Shown here piece after piece: positions 21,429 to 31,922 of a stretch of DNA of 64,000 bases (positions within the stretch are counted from its first letter, which is position 1; each line of letters begins with the position of its first letter). Position numbers and translations under genes: made by a program. The stretch spans positions 434,001 to 498,000 of the forward strand of contig JARKIF010000016.1 in NCBI GenBank assembly GCA_029378245.1, in the 5' to 3' direction. This stretch comes from Roridomyces roridus. Lineage: Eukaryota > Basidiomycota > Agaricomycetes > Agaricales > Mycenaceae. The notes beneath the pieces are model-generated. The model was not told the DNA's origin, made no database searches, and saw nothing but the letters and a program-made list of their open reading frames with translations.

Positions 21429-23231
21429 ATGCAACAGCGCTCAACGATGAGACAGTTGTTACTGCTTTCACTACTCTGGGCCCTCATACACGCGACCCAT
21501 TATTTCTCTCGGTCCTCTGCTGAAACCTTACCGACCACGGCCAGGAAAAGGCGCAATAACACACAAGTCGTCCTCAAGAAATTACATTTACGCGTCTTGA
21601 CCTTTGCACTCAATGGTCCACATGAGAAACTCATCAAGGCCATCTCGACACGGCGCGCGACGCGTCTTGCCGCATTTTACAATCTGGGATGCATTTGCGG
21701 CGGCCTAGGGGTCATAATCGCCTTGGGATTACTAGTGTGGAATTGCTCCCAAACGTTGCTTCCCTTGCTCCACAGCACTCGGCCTGTTGGTCTTGTAAAA
21801 CGCGGGTTGGAGCTCGTCGAAGAGGCCGCTACTCAAAATGGCATTCAGCCTCTAGTCCGTCTGCTTTCGCTCACTTGGCCCTCCACTCATTGACCCAGAT
21901 CCCAGGATTGACTGTTCCGCTCAGTCATCTGCCCGCAATCCTCGCAGCAGTCTTTTTCTCCCAAATCGTCCACGAACTCGGGCACGCCGTCTCTGCTGCG
22001 CTGTGAGTCGACCCATGGCCAGCTCTGCTTTGCATTTACGGGTCCAGCGACGCGGTGCCAATTCTATCGGCTGGCGCGTCATTCACCGTGCTTATACCCG
22101 CCGCATTCGTCACATTCCCCACTGCAGCCCTCGACGCGCTCAAGCCGCTCTCACGCGCACGCATCATTGCCGCCGGGCCTTTCCATAACCTCGTTTTCTG
22201 GGGCATATTGCTTCTCGTGGACAGGCTTGGGATAGGTACCACCCTGACGCGTGTATTGTATCAAGACGTTTCGCACATTGGCCGGGTGGTCGTTGGAATT
22301 GACGCGGACTCTGACCTACATCGATATCTCCCGGTCGGCGCGTTGATCACTCAACTTGACGACACACTACTTGGGGGAGCGGAGGACCACTGGACAAGCT
22401 ATCTCACCTCTCCGCCGATGCCATTGGCCTTGGGCTGGTGTGTCGAGCGCGCAAGTTTTTTGGGTACGAGTCCATCGCGTTTCTGCATTCACCCGCTCAT
22501 GCAATATGATTCCAGCTAGCCCACGTACGTGTTGTGACCCGACAGCACCACCTTCAGAGTTGTCTTGTTTCGTTGCGGAGGACCGCGGCTGTCTCGAGGC
22601 AGTCGCTGTCCTTGCGAACCAGACAACTTTGCGGTGTACCACAAGCAGCGACTGCTCTGAAGCCGCTACTTGCGTTCGGCCCGACGCTTCTGCTCAAATC
22701 CTGCGCCTCACTGTCCGCTTTAATGAGCAGGTAGAGCAGGTGATCTTGTGGAGCGGCCCGCGAGTCGAAGTGCTTGAGCAACGTCAGTCGTGTCTCTGAC
22801 TCTCGAAGCACGCTTTGACACAGCATCTCAGTGAAAATGGGCACATTCCTCCCTCGCACTCGTCTGACGCCCTTGGGACTTTGGACAGCAGTCCAAACTT
22901 TGTGGATGCAAGTCGTCCCGTTTCTCCAACAAACCAACTAACGCAATGCAGGTATCTGAAAACAGCGACACTGTCGTTGTATCTATTCAATCTGCTACCG
23001 CTACCATATCTCGACGGCACACAGTTTGTAAATGCACTGTTGGATGTCGCATTTGAATCAGGTCCGCAAACGGAGTTTGAAGAGTACGATGTCGGCGCGC
23101 TCGAGGAGGGTGTTTCACGACGAGGCAGGATTTGGAATCGGTGGAAAGTGCGGGTGGGACGGGGAATAACTGTAACGACTACAGGTCTTTTTGTACTCTC
23201 TGCGGTGCTTGCGCTGTTGAACACTCGATGA
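21429..23231 (+). CDS. Site-2 protease (M50 intramembrane metalloprotease)
   Basis: Membrane-embedded zinc protease; in fungi such as Cryptococcus it releases the SREBP-type transcription factor controlling sterol and hypoxia responses. After splicing, VFFSQIVHELGHAVSAAL supplies the HExxH zinc site and LYLFNLLPLPYLDGTQFVNA supplies the LDG motif with the third ligand. Hydrophobic helices surround both. A luminal Cys-rich segment (CCDPTAPP, CFVAEDRGC, CTTSSDCSEAATC) lies between, as in animal S2P. Introns at about 21855-21898 and 22001-22048 rejoin the frame precisely. A later junction near 22902 uses a weaker donor (GTGGAT). The start is the first ATG in frame (21429); 21447 is an alternative. 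Divergent from the four-TM gene. Confidence 0.88.
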
Positions 23232-23347
23232 CGATTTCGAGAAAAAAAGAAGGCGAGTGAATCATGGTTGGGCATACGGTACATGAAAGTGGCGACCCAA
23301 GCATACGTCCGCATATGACACCCCGAGCAGAGAAGCGAGTACACCGT

Positions 23348-23743
23348 TTACTTCTTCTTCGGCGTCTTTTTGATCTCGACGACGTTCAGGCCTGCGGAAT
23401 ATGAGTGAGCTGCGGTAAGAGACGGGACATGACGACGCACCCGGAGGGAGACTCTGCTTGAGCTTCTCGGCCTTTTCTGGGTCGTCGACGGACAGGGTGT
23501 AGAGGTATCGGGAGCACCGCAGCTTGAACTTTGTCTGCTGCTTGCCGCCGGCGGTCTTGGCCGCAATCTTCTTTATGCGGGCCTCTGCAGTACGGTGAGT
23601 GAGAGGACAGTTTCTTGGGTACAAGACGGACGGGAGGCATCTTTTCTCCGGGAGATCTCGATGAACTGCTTGATGTCGCGGATTTCCTTGGGCTGCAGCA
23701 GAGGTTTAGCTAGTGTGCAGGGCAGAGAGAGTGCGCTCACCAT
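23348..23743 (-). CDS. RPL38: 60S ribosomal protein eL38
   Basis: Small ribosomal protein, about 79 residues after splicing. The first exon is only the ATG (23741-23743); an intron beginning GTGAGC follows at once, and exon 2 opens [19 protein letters not shown]. Further exons give [40 protein letters not shown] and [14 protein letters not shown], ending TAA at 23348-23350. Every part matches the conserved eukaryotic family. The split initiator codon is probably the reason automatic start calls would fail here. It is the last gene before the right inverted-duplication arm and diverges from the two-TM gene at 24065. Confidence 0.95.
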
Positions 23744-24009
23744 CGTCGCAACTTTTGTGAAGGGAAATGGACAAACCTGATTTGGATATGTACAGTTGTT
23801 TGATCCGTGACCTCTGCCGGCCACCATCAATTTCGACACTTGCGCATTAGAAAAAGCTCTGCTCGAGAATTCAAAAGTGCGAACGATTGTGCATAGGGAT
23901 TGCAATGAGCATTCCAGGTTCCAAGGATTCCCTGAGAGTCACGTGCCCCTCGGCTGTGCACACTTTATTGACGCGTCGCGCGTTGTTTACACCTGCTTGG
24001 GTGATCCCG

Positions 24010-24017
24010 TATAAAAG
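24010..24017 (+). promoter_or_regulatory. TATA box of the right two-TM protein gene
   Basis: TATAAAAG lies 48 bp upstream of the ATG at 24065, identical in sequence and spacing to the left copy. Confidence 0.6.
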
Positions 24018-24064
24018 CCCTCGAAATGGGTACAGCCTCCATTTTCCTCTTGTCCTAAGCCACA

Positions 24065-25024
24065 ATGCTTCGCGACATTTTCCGCTGCTTCCTCGACGGC
24101 CTCCTCATCGCCATCATCTTCTTCATCGCCCTCAGCTTCTCCCCCACGCTCCAGGCCATAAACTTCCACATTGCGAACGTCACCCTCCCCATTCTCTTCC
24201 ATGCCATCTACTGCGTGCATTACCACGTTCCCCACTCCGACTCAATCGTAGTCCAGCAGCCCCAGCCGTTCGCTCCGCATTGGGCCACCGTCTTCCTCGA
24301 CGAGCTCGACAGCCATGTTTCGCAGCCCGAATTTCTCCACTTCCGTGCCCCTGCGTGGACTATTCAGCACAATATCTCTTACCTCGAAGCCCAGACCCCA
24401 CCGGCGTCCTCGATCGTCCCGGTTTCGCTCGTCTTTGCCGTGTTTACGACGGCTCTCCTCCTCGCCCTCGCTGTCCGCCAGTTGTTGACCAAGAAGGTGC
24501 GTTCTTCCGCAACTCGCCCAGTCCCATTTTACTCACCCGCCATTCTCCAGAACCTCTTCCGCGTCCTCGACTTACTTTTCGACGCAACGGCTCCCATCCC
24601 ACAGAAAGTCGAACACACTCCCATATTCGATGACGACGTCGACGAGGTGGTCATTGAACTCATTCGCGACGACCAACCACTCGATGTTGTCGTCCAATAC
24701 TTCATCATCCACGATCCGGTCCTTCTCGCTGCCCTGTTCCCTCTGCCTCTACCTCTGCCTGCGCCCGTGCCCGTTCCAGCACCAGAACCCCTCTTCATTG
24801 CTGCACCTGCACCTGCACCTGCACCCATTCCGGCACCAGCACCCGCGCCCATTCCAGCGCCCGTCCACAACACGCCTCGCCGCCAGCCCAACACCCCCGC
24901 CAAGCCGCGCTCGCACAAAGAGAATCGGCACGTGCAGGCACGGCCGACACAACGCACAAAGGGCACCCGAGTCGTCAGCGGCGGTGTCATGCTCGGCATT
25001 CGTCGCGAGCCGTGCCCCTGGTGA
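24065..25024 (+). CDS. Unrecognised two-TM, Pro/Ala-rich protein, right copy
   Basis: 319 residues, paralogue of 7837-8793. N-terminal segment MLRDIFRCFLDGLLIAIIFF, second hydrophobic segment VFAVFTTALLLALAV, acidic patch, PAPAPAPIPAPAP repeats and a basic tail are all retained. Differences from the left copy are concentrated before and within the acidic patch (DDDVDEVVIELIR here, DDHDDDVIELVR there), including one in-frame codon gain, which suggests both copies remain under coding constraint. The same optional 54 bp intron (GTGCGT to CTCCAG) follows LLTKK. No recognised domain or signal cleavage site. Conservation of promoter, frame and 3' hairpins in both arms argues for a real gene. Confidence 0.6.
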   Translation: MLRDIFRCFLDGLLIAIIFFIALSFSPTLQAINFHIANVTLPILFHAIYCVHYHVPHSDSIVVQQPQPFAPHWATVFLDELDSHVSQPEFLHFRAPAWTIQHNISYLEAQTPPASSIVPVSLVFAVFTTALLLALAVRQLLTKKVRSSATRPVPFYSPAILQNLFRVLDLLFDATAPIPQKVEHTPIFDDDVDEVVIELIRDDQPLDVVVQYFIIHDPVLLAALFPLPLPLPAPVPVPAPEPLFIAAPAPAPAPIPAPAPAPIPAPVHNTPRRQPNTPAKPRSHKENRHVQARPTQRTKGTRVVSGGVMLGIRREPCPW

Positions 25025-25120
25025 ACCACCGTCATTCCATCTCCAACTCGAGTACTTCGCCAAAGCATTGTCCTTCGACCTTTCGGTGTATCTTGTACAC
25101 GACTGCAGCTGTATGTGGGG

Positions 25121-25216
25121 GGAGGTGAAAGCGCCAGGGCCCGGCGTTTTCACCTCCTCCCGCTCCGCCCAGGCGGGAGGGGTGGAGGAAGATGAGAGTG
25201 TGGGCCCCACTCTCAT
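25121..25216 (+). other. Cluster of three adjacent stem-loops, right copy
   Basis: Exact reverse complement of 7645-7740. Stems are 25121-25139 with 25140-25157, 25156-25163 with 25173-25180, and 25192-25200 with 25208-25216. It begins 97 bp after the stop codon of the gene at 24065. Confidence 0.7.
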
Positions 25217-25539
25217 GTCCCTCTACCCCTGCAGCGATAGTCTGTCTGCAAGTACATTGGGAGCCGGCGGCGGTGTTGCGGTGGACAAACTCGACGCGGC
25301 GGTGAATCTTCTCTTATCTTCTCGTGCTTCATATACCTCGTTCCTCTCCGTTTCAAGGATTATCTCTCTCTCTCCCAAAGATTATCTCGGTACTCTCTCA
25401 TAATTATCTCTCTCATATTTCCCTTCTCCCTTTCTGTACTTGTATCGGATCAAATAAAATTGCTGGGTTCAGATGTTGCTTGAGTGTGAGAAGGAATCAA
25501 TTGCTTGCCTTCCAAGACGTTGGGACACGCATTCATAGA

Positions 25540-25710
25540 GTGAAATTATCAAGAGATGTTCATTCCTGGACAACAATCTGTGCATTTGTTCATTTTCCCT
25601 TGTTCGTTTTATTATGCATTCACCACGTACGCGCTCCAAGAATCAAGATTGGCACGGAATTTGAGGACTTCATTCGCGGACTTGACCTCGCAGGACTGTC
25701 GCGCTGCAGC
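25540..25710 (-). pseudogene. Degenerate catalase 3' end, right copy
   Basis: Counterpart of 7160-7330, carried within the right arm downstream of the minus-strand RNase III gene. It keeps the KSANEVLKFRANL-encoding stretch on the minus strand near 25645-25690 but no open gene. Confidence 0.65.
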
Positions 25711-25816
25711 GACCTGGTGAATGCATCAATACTACTTCAGAGTACGTTTCTGCCACAGTGAGGGACTCTTGCGCTGTAGGAGTCTGAATCACTGTCGTTG
25801 ACCAAAAGGGCGCCAC

Positions 25817-27455
25817 TCACCGAGTTTGTTTGGGGATGAGAGTCACGTAGCGATCCCAAGTGATCGCCTTGTCCGCCGTTTTACCTTGCGAGACGCTGCC
25901 AGTTGAGAGCTTCAGCGTCGCCTGCTGCTGTTTGAGACGGTTTTGTCGACGGTTCTCGGCTGAAGGGTCCACTCGTAGAGTCTCAGTTCCGGCGGCGACA
26001 ACCCACGGAGAGAGCAGGTCTTCGAACAAGGTCACCAAGACATGACATCCTAACAATGAATGAGATTGGTCCGTAGCTGATTGAAAACACCAGACCGAGG
26101 TGTAGGTAGATGACTGATGCAAGAGCATACAGGGCGTGACAGCAGACGACGGAACTTTCTTTGGATTCGTCGCCATCGCGGCGAAGAGTGCGAACTTGCT
26201 CGTGAAGCCCAAGCGAGAGCGCCAGACGAGCACGTAGTTGGGGGTTCGAACATTCCAATCGAGCCTCCTGATTTGACGTCAATAAAGAGTATCAACAGCG
26301 GAGATGCACTCACATCCAGTTCAGCGGGAGTGTCGGAAGACAGGCGGGTCACGGCCACCTTGGTGAGGACTAGTTGATAGAGGCGCTCTCCAACCAGACG
26401 ATACCCTGTATTGCAGCCGGTCTCCTCCCCAAAATGAACTCGACAAAAAATATCTGTCATCGCGTCCGAAAGCACTGAGACGTGTTCCAGACGGAAAGGA
26501 GGTAACGAGGGTGGATAATCGAGGGGCAGGACTACGGTGCTGAGGTCGACTGTAGGCCAAGTTGGTAGTCCATTCAACAACAATCTTCGGCGGTCAGGCA
26601 GGATGGCGGACGCCAAGGCAATTTCGGTGTCGGAACTCTTCTCGACCACGAGAGGATTCAAGGGCGAAATGGAACCTTCCGGGTCCTTGTTAATCCAATC
26701 CTCATAGCCTCTGCGAACGGTACTGGTGACCTTTGCTGCGATTGTTTCTGTGGCGGACAGGTGGGCGGCCCACGGCGTAAACAGGATGTCCAGCCATCGT
26801 AATGTTGACTCGTATCCTGGAGGTAGAGATTACTTCAGAGACCGAGAGCAGACTGAATGAACGCACCCCAACGAACAGCCCCGGCTCCGACATAGGCCTC
26901 GAATACGTCGGACATTCGCACCATAGATGGCATGTCGTTGATATTACAATGCAGGAGCGGGAGGTAGTCATGCAAGTGTAGCTCGTAGAGCAGCGCGATG
27001 TGGGCAAGGAATGGGGCTGATAACATGTAACCCGTCACTCCCTGGAAAGACTGTAAGCAGCGTGTGGATGAGTGGACCCAGAAACGCACTTCGCTACGTA
27101 GCGCCCGACTATCCGGATCTTTGGTGAGGCGATGGACGCAGAGATATACAGCTGCAGCTATCATGGCATCTCCGAGCCACTCCAGGGTAGCGTTCTCGCC
27201 AGTCGTGTATATTGTGCGCAATTCTGAGAGAGAAAACGGCTCCAATGGCATCGGTGGATAAGTCGGGGGGAACGAGGAGCACATCGTTTTGAGAGGTGGC
27301 CAATTGGCGTAACCGTCCAACTGCGCGAGAAGAACATTGGCAGACGATCCGGTAGGAACTTTGACTCGAGATGGTATGGAATTCAATAAAAAGTAGTCAA
27401 AGTCCCCAGCGCGTAGCTTGGATCGGCACTCTCGTTTAGAGATCGTGGCGGCCAT
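25817..27455 (-). CDS. RNase III-domain protein, right copy
   Basis: Paralogue of 5410-7045 with the same four introns. ENATLEWLGDAM and RMSDVFEAYVGAG keep all four candidate catalytic acids. The first 230 residues differ from the left copy at several positions (for example KRECRSKLRAGD against KGECQSKLLAGD, and YELHLHDYLPLLH against YGLQLNDHLPDHR); the rest is essentially identical. This uneven divergence suggests gene conversion or a recent second duplication covering the 3' part. The start at 27455 corresponds to 5410 in the left copy. Upstream lies only a catalase tail, not a full catalase gene, so its promoter context differs from that of its twin. Confidence 0.75.
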
Positions 27456-27582
27456 GAGGACATCGTTTCTGGGCACGTGAGCGCATACATCCTCTCAATC
27501 GCGGGTCTACTCAACGGTATTCATTTATTGTACAACAATCACAGTACATATACATTTTGTTCATTTACAACTTGACTGACGC

Positions 27583-27690
27583 TCTCTCTACTCTCCCATA
27601 ATTATCTCTCTCATATTTCCCTTCTCTATTTCTGTACTTGTATCGGGCTTGAATAAATTTGCTTGCTGGGTTCGGATGTCGTGTGAGGTT
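27583..27690 (+). repeat. Partial extra copy of the two-TM gene 3' tail
   Basis: The stretch with TAATTATCTCTCTCATATTT, CTGTACTTGTATCGG and GCTGGGTTC repeats 25392-25487 in direct orientation with about 10-15% differences. It abuts the catalase tail at 27565-27582, so the order tail/catalase-end/RNase III seen at the left locus recurs. It is the scar of a third, mostly lost, repeat unit. Confidence 0.7.
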
Positions 27691-27793
27691 TCCCGGGATT
27701 GAGCGTAGTTTTCAAGAGCATTGAATAAATAAGCGGGTATTTTACATGAATATTTATGCATTATACTGGAAACGAAGTCAGTTGGATTCTCAA

Positions 27794-30700
27794 TCAAGGA
27801 GATTCACGCACTTGTACGACCAAAGATTCCGGCCAGGGCACCAGATCCGCATGAGCATTGACATACCACTGTTGTGGAACGCCATGCACGGTTTCCTCGA
27901 ACCTAAATTACCCGGTGAGCCGCTTTCGATAGAAAGGCCTAGTAACACTACCTGTTGAATCGACCAGATGTGCCGGCTGCCGGCTTCAGGTCCCTTAATG
28001 AGAGGATCTTTCCAACCACTTGTGCAGCCGTCTGTAGCAAAACGAAATCAGAGTTCAGGACAGCGAGGATCCAAATCAAGCAACCCACCGCTTCGAAGAA
28101 GTTGGCCGACATGAGACTAGGAAAGGGTAAGAACAACGAGTACCATAGACAAAGAAAGGCCATACCCTTGCTGCCCGATGCCGAAGATCGGGTCGGACGA
28201 GTCAACATTAGCCTCCTTGATGCTGACGAAGACTCTGGCGCCTTCAGGGATTCTGACAGAGTCGATGACAGTGCCGGTCTTGTGTGCCGTGCGATAGACT
28301 CCCCAGACCTAAGACCAACTCGTCAGGTAACGCCTTGGCAATGTGGAAATGATTTACGGAAGGATCCACAGCTACAAAGAAGTTCAGGGAGGCAGGCTCG
28401 AACAATCAATCAAGACCACGCACCCAAAGCAGCACGAATATGATTAACGATCTGTTTCGTTCCAGCAGGCTGCTTCGCGAGCTCGACAATCTTCTGACGC
28501 GCATCCGCTCGGTTTTTGTCGAGGTAAAAGTTGACGACGTGTGCTATCGCCTGCGACCAATGTGCAGCAGTGGGAACTGTCTCCACGAACAAAGCTGCGG
28601 TTAGTTCCGTGGGGTCACTGTATTTGGCGGCAAGCTTGGTCAGGACAGGTAGGCTCTGCGCAAGTGAAGCGCGGTTCGCGTCCCAGAACTATCACAGAGT
28701 TTCAGCGGGCTCGACCGTACAAGAAGATGAATGAGTTCACGCTGGAGCCCAGGTGCCCTTTGATCACATTCACAAAGTCCTTGAACGTCTGAATTGAGCT
28801 CTCCCGGAGACGCCAGTCATTCGACGGGTCTGAGTTCAGGAAGAGATAACTACCAAACCATCTGAGTGTGCATTAAGATAGAAGGAGTGGTGTGACTAAC
28901 CGACCAACATCCGAGAAGCGCTCGTACTGTCGCTGCTCATCCTTTAGGTCGTTCTTCAGAGGTAACCCCGCCTGCGTGCAACGGATTAGACAGGAAAAGA
29001 GGAGCCACTTGAAACGCACAATGTGCTGAGAGATCCAAAGTACGGGCAAGACATTGATCACGTCCCGGACAATGTCGACATACTTGACCGTTCCCTCCTT
29101 GCCGATATGGTCCAGAGAGCGTTTCGCGATCAACCGCTCCGTCTCCGCCCCGAAATGTGCTGCCCACCTCTCGGTTTCTCCTAGGAATTCGAGGTTGTGC
29201 TGGACATCCTTGCGTCCCGTGACTGTTTTGATCCGTTCGGCATACCCCGAGGGGAAAGCCTCTTGGTCCCTGAGCACTTGACGCACACCCTCCACCGTCT
29301 TGACCACCACGACCGTCTCGGCTTGTTCCATAACCGGCGGACGTGTCCAAACATACTCATCCACAAGTTGCGGCTTGTTCTCGCGCATTTGATCCCGCAT
29401 GTAGACTGGATCGAGGAATGGAAAGTGCGCATACGCGGAGCGCGCAGGGTAGTACTCGGGGAGTGTACGGAAGAGAAGTTTGGTGAGCATGCCACCGTAG
29501 GAGCCATCCTTGGGGTCAAACTGGCAATCCTTGTACCCCCACGCAGTGAGATTGTACGCTGGACCAAAGGAATCAGTCTCATCTGTGGGGTGAAGCGAAG
29601 AACTTACGAGTGAACTCGACTGTAAGGAAACGGTCCCCGCGAGTCAGAGCGACAGCATCGGAAAGAATGGCCCGCGAGATGGTGTAGCCTGGGCAGAGCC
29701 CGGCGCCGGGCATGGGCTTCTTAGTCTCTTCCGCCTGGAGTCCAACGTAGAGCTCCAGGTTCTCGATGTCCTTGTACAGTTTCGCTGCCGCGTCCTGGGA
29801 TAATAAATCAATGTTTGACGAGCAACATAAGATTGGATGGCTTACGGCAACCTGCACATCGGGATTCCATTCCTCGAATGAAGCATAAGCTGCACGAGAC
29901 ATTCAGAAACGTCCTGGAACAGTGAAAGAAACCATACGCTTCAAGCCCAGGAATCGTCGGAAGTCGTTCATCTGAGGACTTGTCAACACATGCAAATATA
30001 ACAGGACGATTGACGAACCGAGCATGCACCCCATTTCCTCGCCTGGTTGATGCCGAGGACCTCGATCACACGAAGAGCTTCAGGAATACCTCGTGCCTTG
30101 TATGCACCGGCCCTCCACGAAGTCGCGTTATGCAAGATGTTCGCCAGGTCAGCATCTTTGAAACGGCCGTCAGGGCCCCGTTTCAGGCTCCATTGCTAGT
30201 CAGACAAGGCACGAATGGTTGATGGACTGAACGCACCCGTCAAAGGTCCACTTCTTGACGTCAGGGTCAGGAATCATCTTCTCGTGTGCGACCCTCTTGA
30301 AGTCCTCGTCCGTGATCTGTGCGAGTATCAGTCAGATTGTCCCGATGCAAGAACAGCACACACATTGCTAAAATCATCCTCTTTGAAGAGATCCTTGAAC
30401 AAGTTCTCTGTCCACTCTGTGTCCTTCGCAGACAGACACGCATGCCAGCGGTACAGCAAATTGAACTCGATGGAGACGACGTTACCCTCGCCCCGGGGCG
30501 TCAATTCGTGAGATACTTCTCGCGACTGCGACAAAGGATCCAATCGCCAAGTGTATCCATCCTCGACGAGACGCAGGATTGCACCCACGTAATCTATGCA
30601 TATTCACTTGAAAGTCCCACGCAGACGGAAAGAGAACGTACCGCCGAGGATGATCTGCATAAAATACCCGCAGTTCACCAGCCGCGCGCGATTGAAGATC

Positions 30701-31760
30701 TCGTCGTCCTGTATTATTTTCTCGGCTTCGCTGTCGAATTTAGACTTGTAAGTCCCGCCCTCGTTGATTTCGAGGATTTTTTGCGCGGTGAACTGGGAAT
30801 TCTGTAAGAGGGAGACCAATCCGAAGAAGGATGAAAGGCGCACGTTATGGTTTCGGCTGAGGATGATGAGCATAGCACACGAGGAGGGAGGCATAAAAAG
30901 AAGTCGGCTATCCGCAAACACATCTTCATGCAGCCGCCCGCGTCCGTCCTTGTTCCGCACACTGTCGACCTCTTTCTCAGAGCTGCCGTATAGAATGCTC
31001 AGATCCAGATAACTGCTCGCCAGGTTGATCGTCTGATCGCGGTGGCTCGTGTTGAATATGCTGTGGATAACCAAGTCGGCAAAGGCAAAGAAGAACGAGC
31101 TTATTCCGCCCGGATGGGGTGTAAACTCGTCCCGGCGCAAAAGGGTGTCAAAGATGAGTCCGGCATCGGGAAGCGAAGCGGGCGGCGTGAAGTTGGTCAT
31201 GGGTACAGAACGGGCGTATGGTGTGTTCGCTTTACCCAAGCCAGGGAACAATGGGACGTAGTTGGACCCATCTGCGTTGCGGAACGCATACTTGACCGCG
31301 TTGGGAGCGGTCGCACTGGGTGCATTTTGTGGAAGCACGCTAACGTACGTGCTTGGTGGGTGCGGAAGGTCCTTGTAGACTGCAGAAATGGTTTGAATGG
31401 TCCAAGATGTGAGAATCTGGACTCACGTATATCAATGAGAGCGTTCTGCAAGTCCTTGGCTCCCGACCCCTTCCCAGGCCGACCCGACAGGTCCGCCATT
31501 AGAGTCACCATCTCTTCGAGCAAGAATTTCCTATCGTCTATAGAGTTAATGTTCTTGAGGGCATCCAAAAATGCTGGCTGCAGATCGCGTTCGTCAACGC
31601 GTTCAGAGACGGCGAAACGTGTCAAGACACACCACATCCTCGAGAACACTTGGGGTGAGACTGAGAAGAGACATAGTGGTGAATGGGCAAGCGAGGGACG
31701 AGGCGCGGCCATTTGTAGGGTTCCAATTGAATTAATCACACTATCACGGAGGCTGGACAT
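27794..31760 (-). CDS. Ppo-type fatty-acid dioxygenase fused to a P450-like domain
   Basis: Roughly 1,070 residues over more than a dozen exons. The N-terminal half is a cyclooxygenase-like heme dioxygenase: candidate distal His in FADLVIHSIFN, then SYLDLSILYGS, DVFADSRLL, LSRNHN, and EFNLLYRWHACLS, where Y and H match the catalytic Tyr and heme-ligand His of linoleate diol synthases. The C-terminal half is P450-like (FPFLDPVYMRDQM, then SVRIPEGARVFVSIKEANVD, and a C-terminus PWPESLVVQV). Such enzymes make hydroxylated oleic or linoleic acid signals (psi factors). Oddity: the P450 heme loop reads FGIGQQGLMS, with no Cys where FxxGxxxCxG is expected. Start at ATG 31760 (MSSLRDSVINS) is tentative, with 31712 as an alternative. 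Confidence 0.88.
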
Positions 31761-31922
31761 CGGAAAAGAGGAAGAAGACGCGCGGGCGGGTGCCTTGGGG
31801 GCTATGCATGCTGGGAATAGATGGACGCGGGAGAGGTACTGATGCAGTGCACTAATTTTGACCCGCGGGACCAGTTGAAACGCGGACAAGTATTACTGCT
31901 ACATATAGAGTACAAGGACGCT

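Larger units (their letters stand above)
23939..27582. repeat. Right arm of the 3.6 kb inverted duplication
   Basis: Reverse-complement counterpart of 5289-8919. It begins at TCACGTG (23939) near the eL38 promoter and ends inside a catalase tail: 27565-27582 still encodes ASVKL-stop on the minus strand, with two synonymous changes from the intact gene. The intact catalase body is absent here. The arm contains the two-TM gene, its hairpin cluster, the catalase remnant and the RNase III gene. Confidence 0.9.

Noticed and set aside
31042..31842. 266-codon plus-strand frame
   Set aside because: Entirely antisense to Ppo exons that carry conserved dioxygenase sequence.
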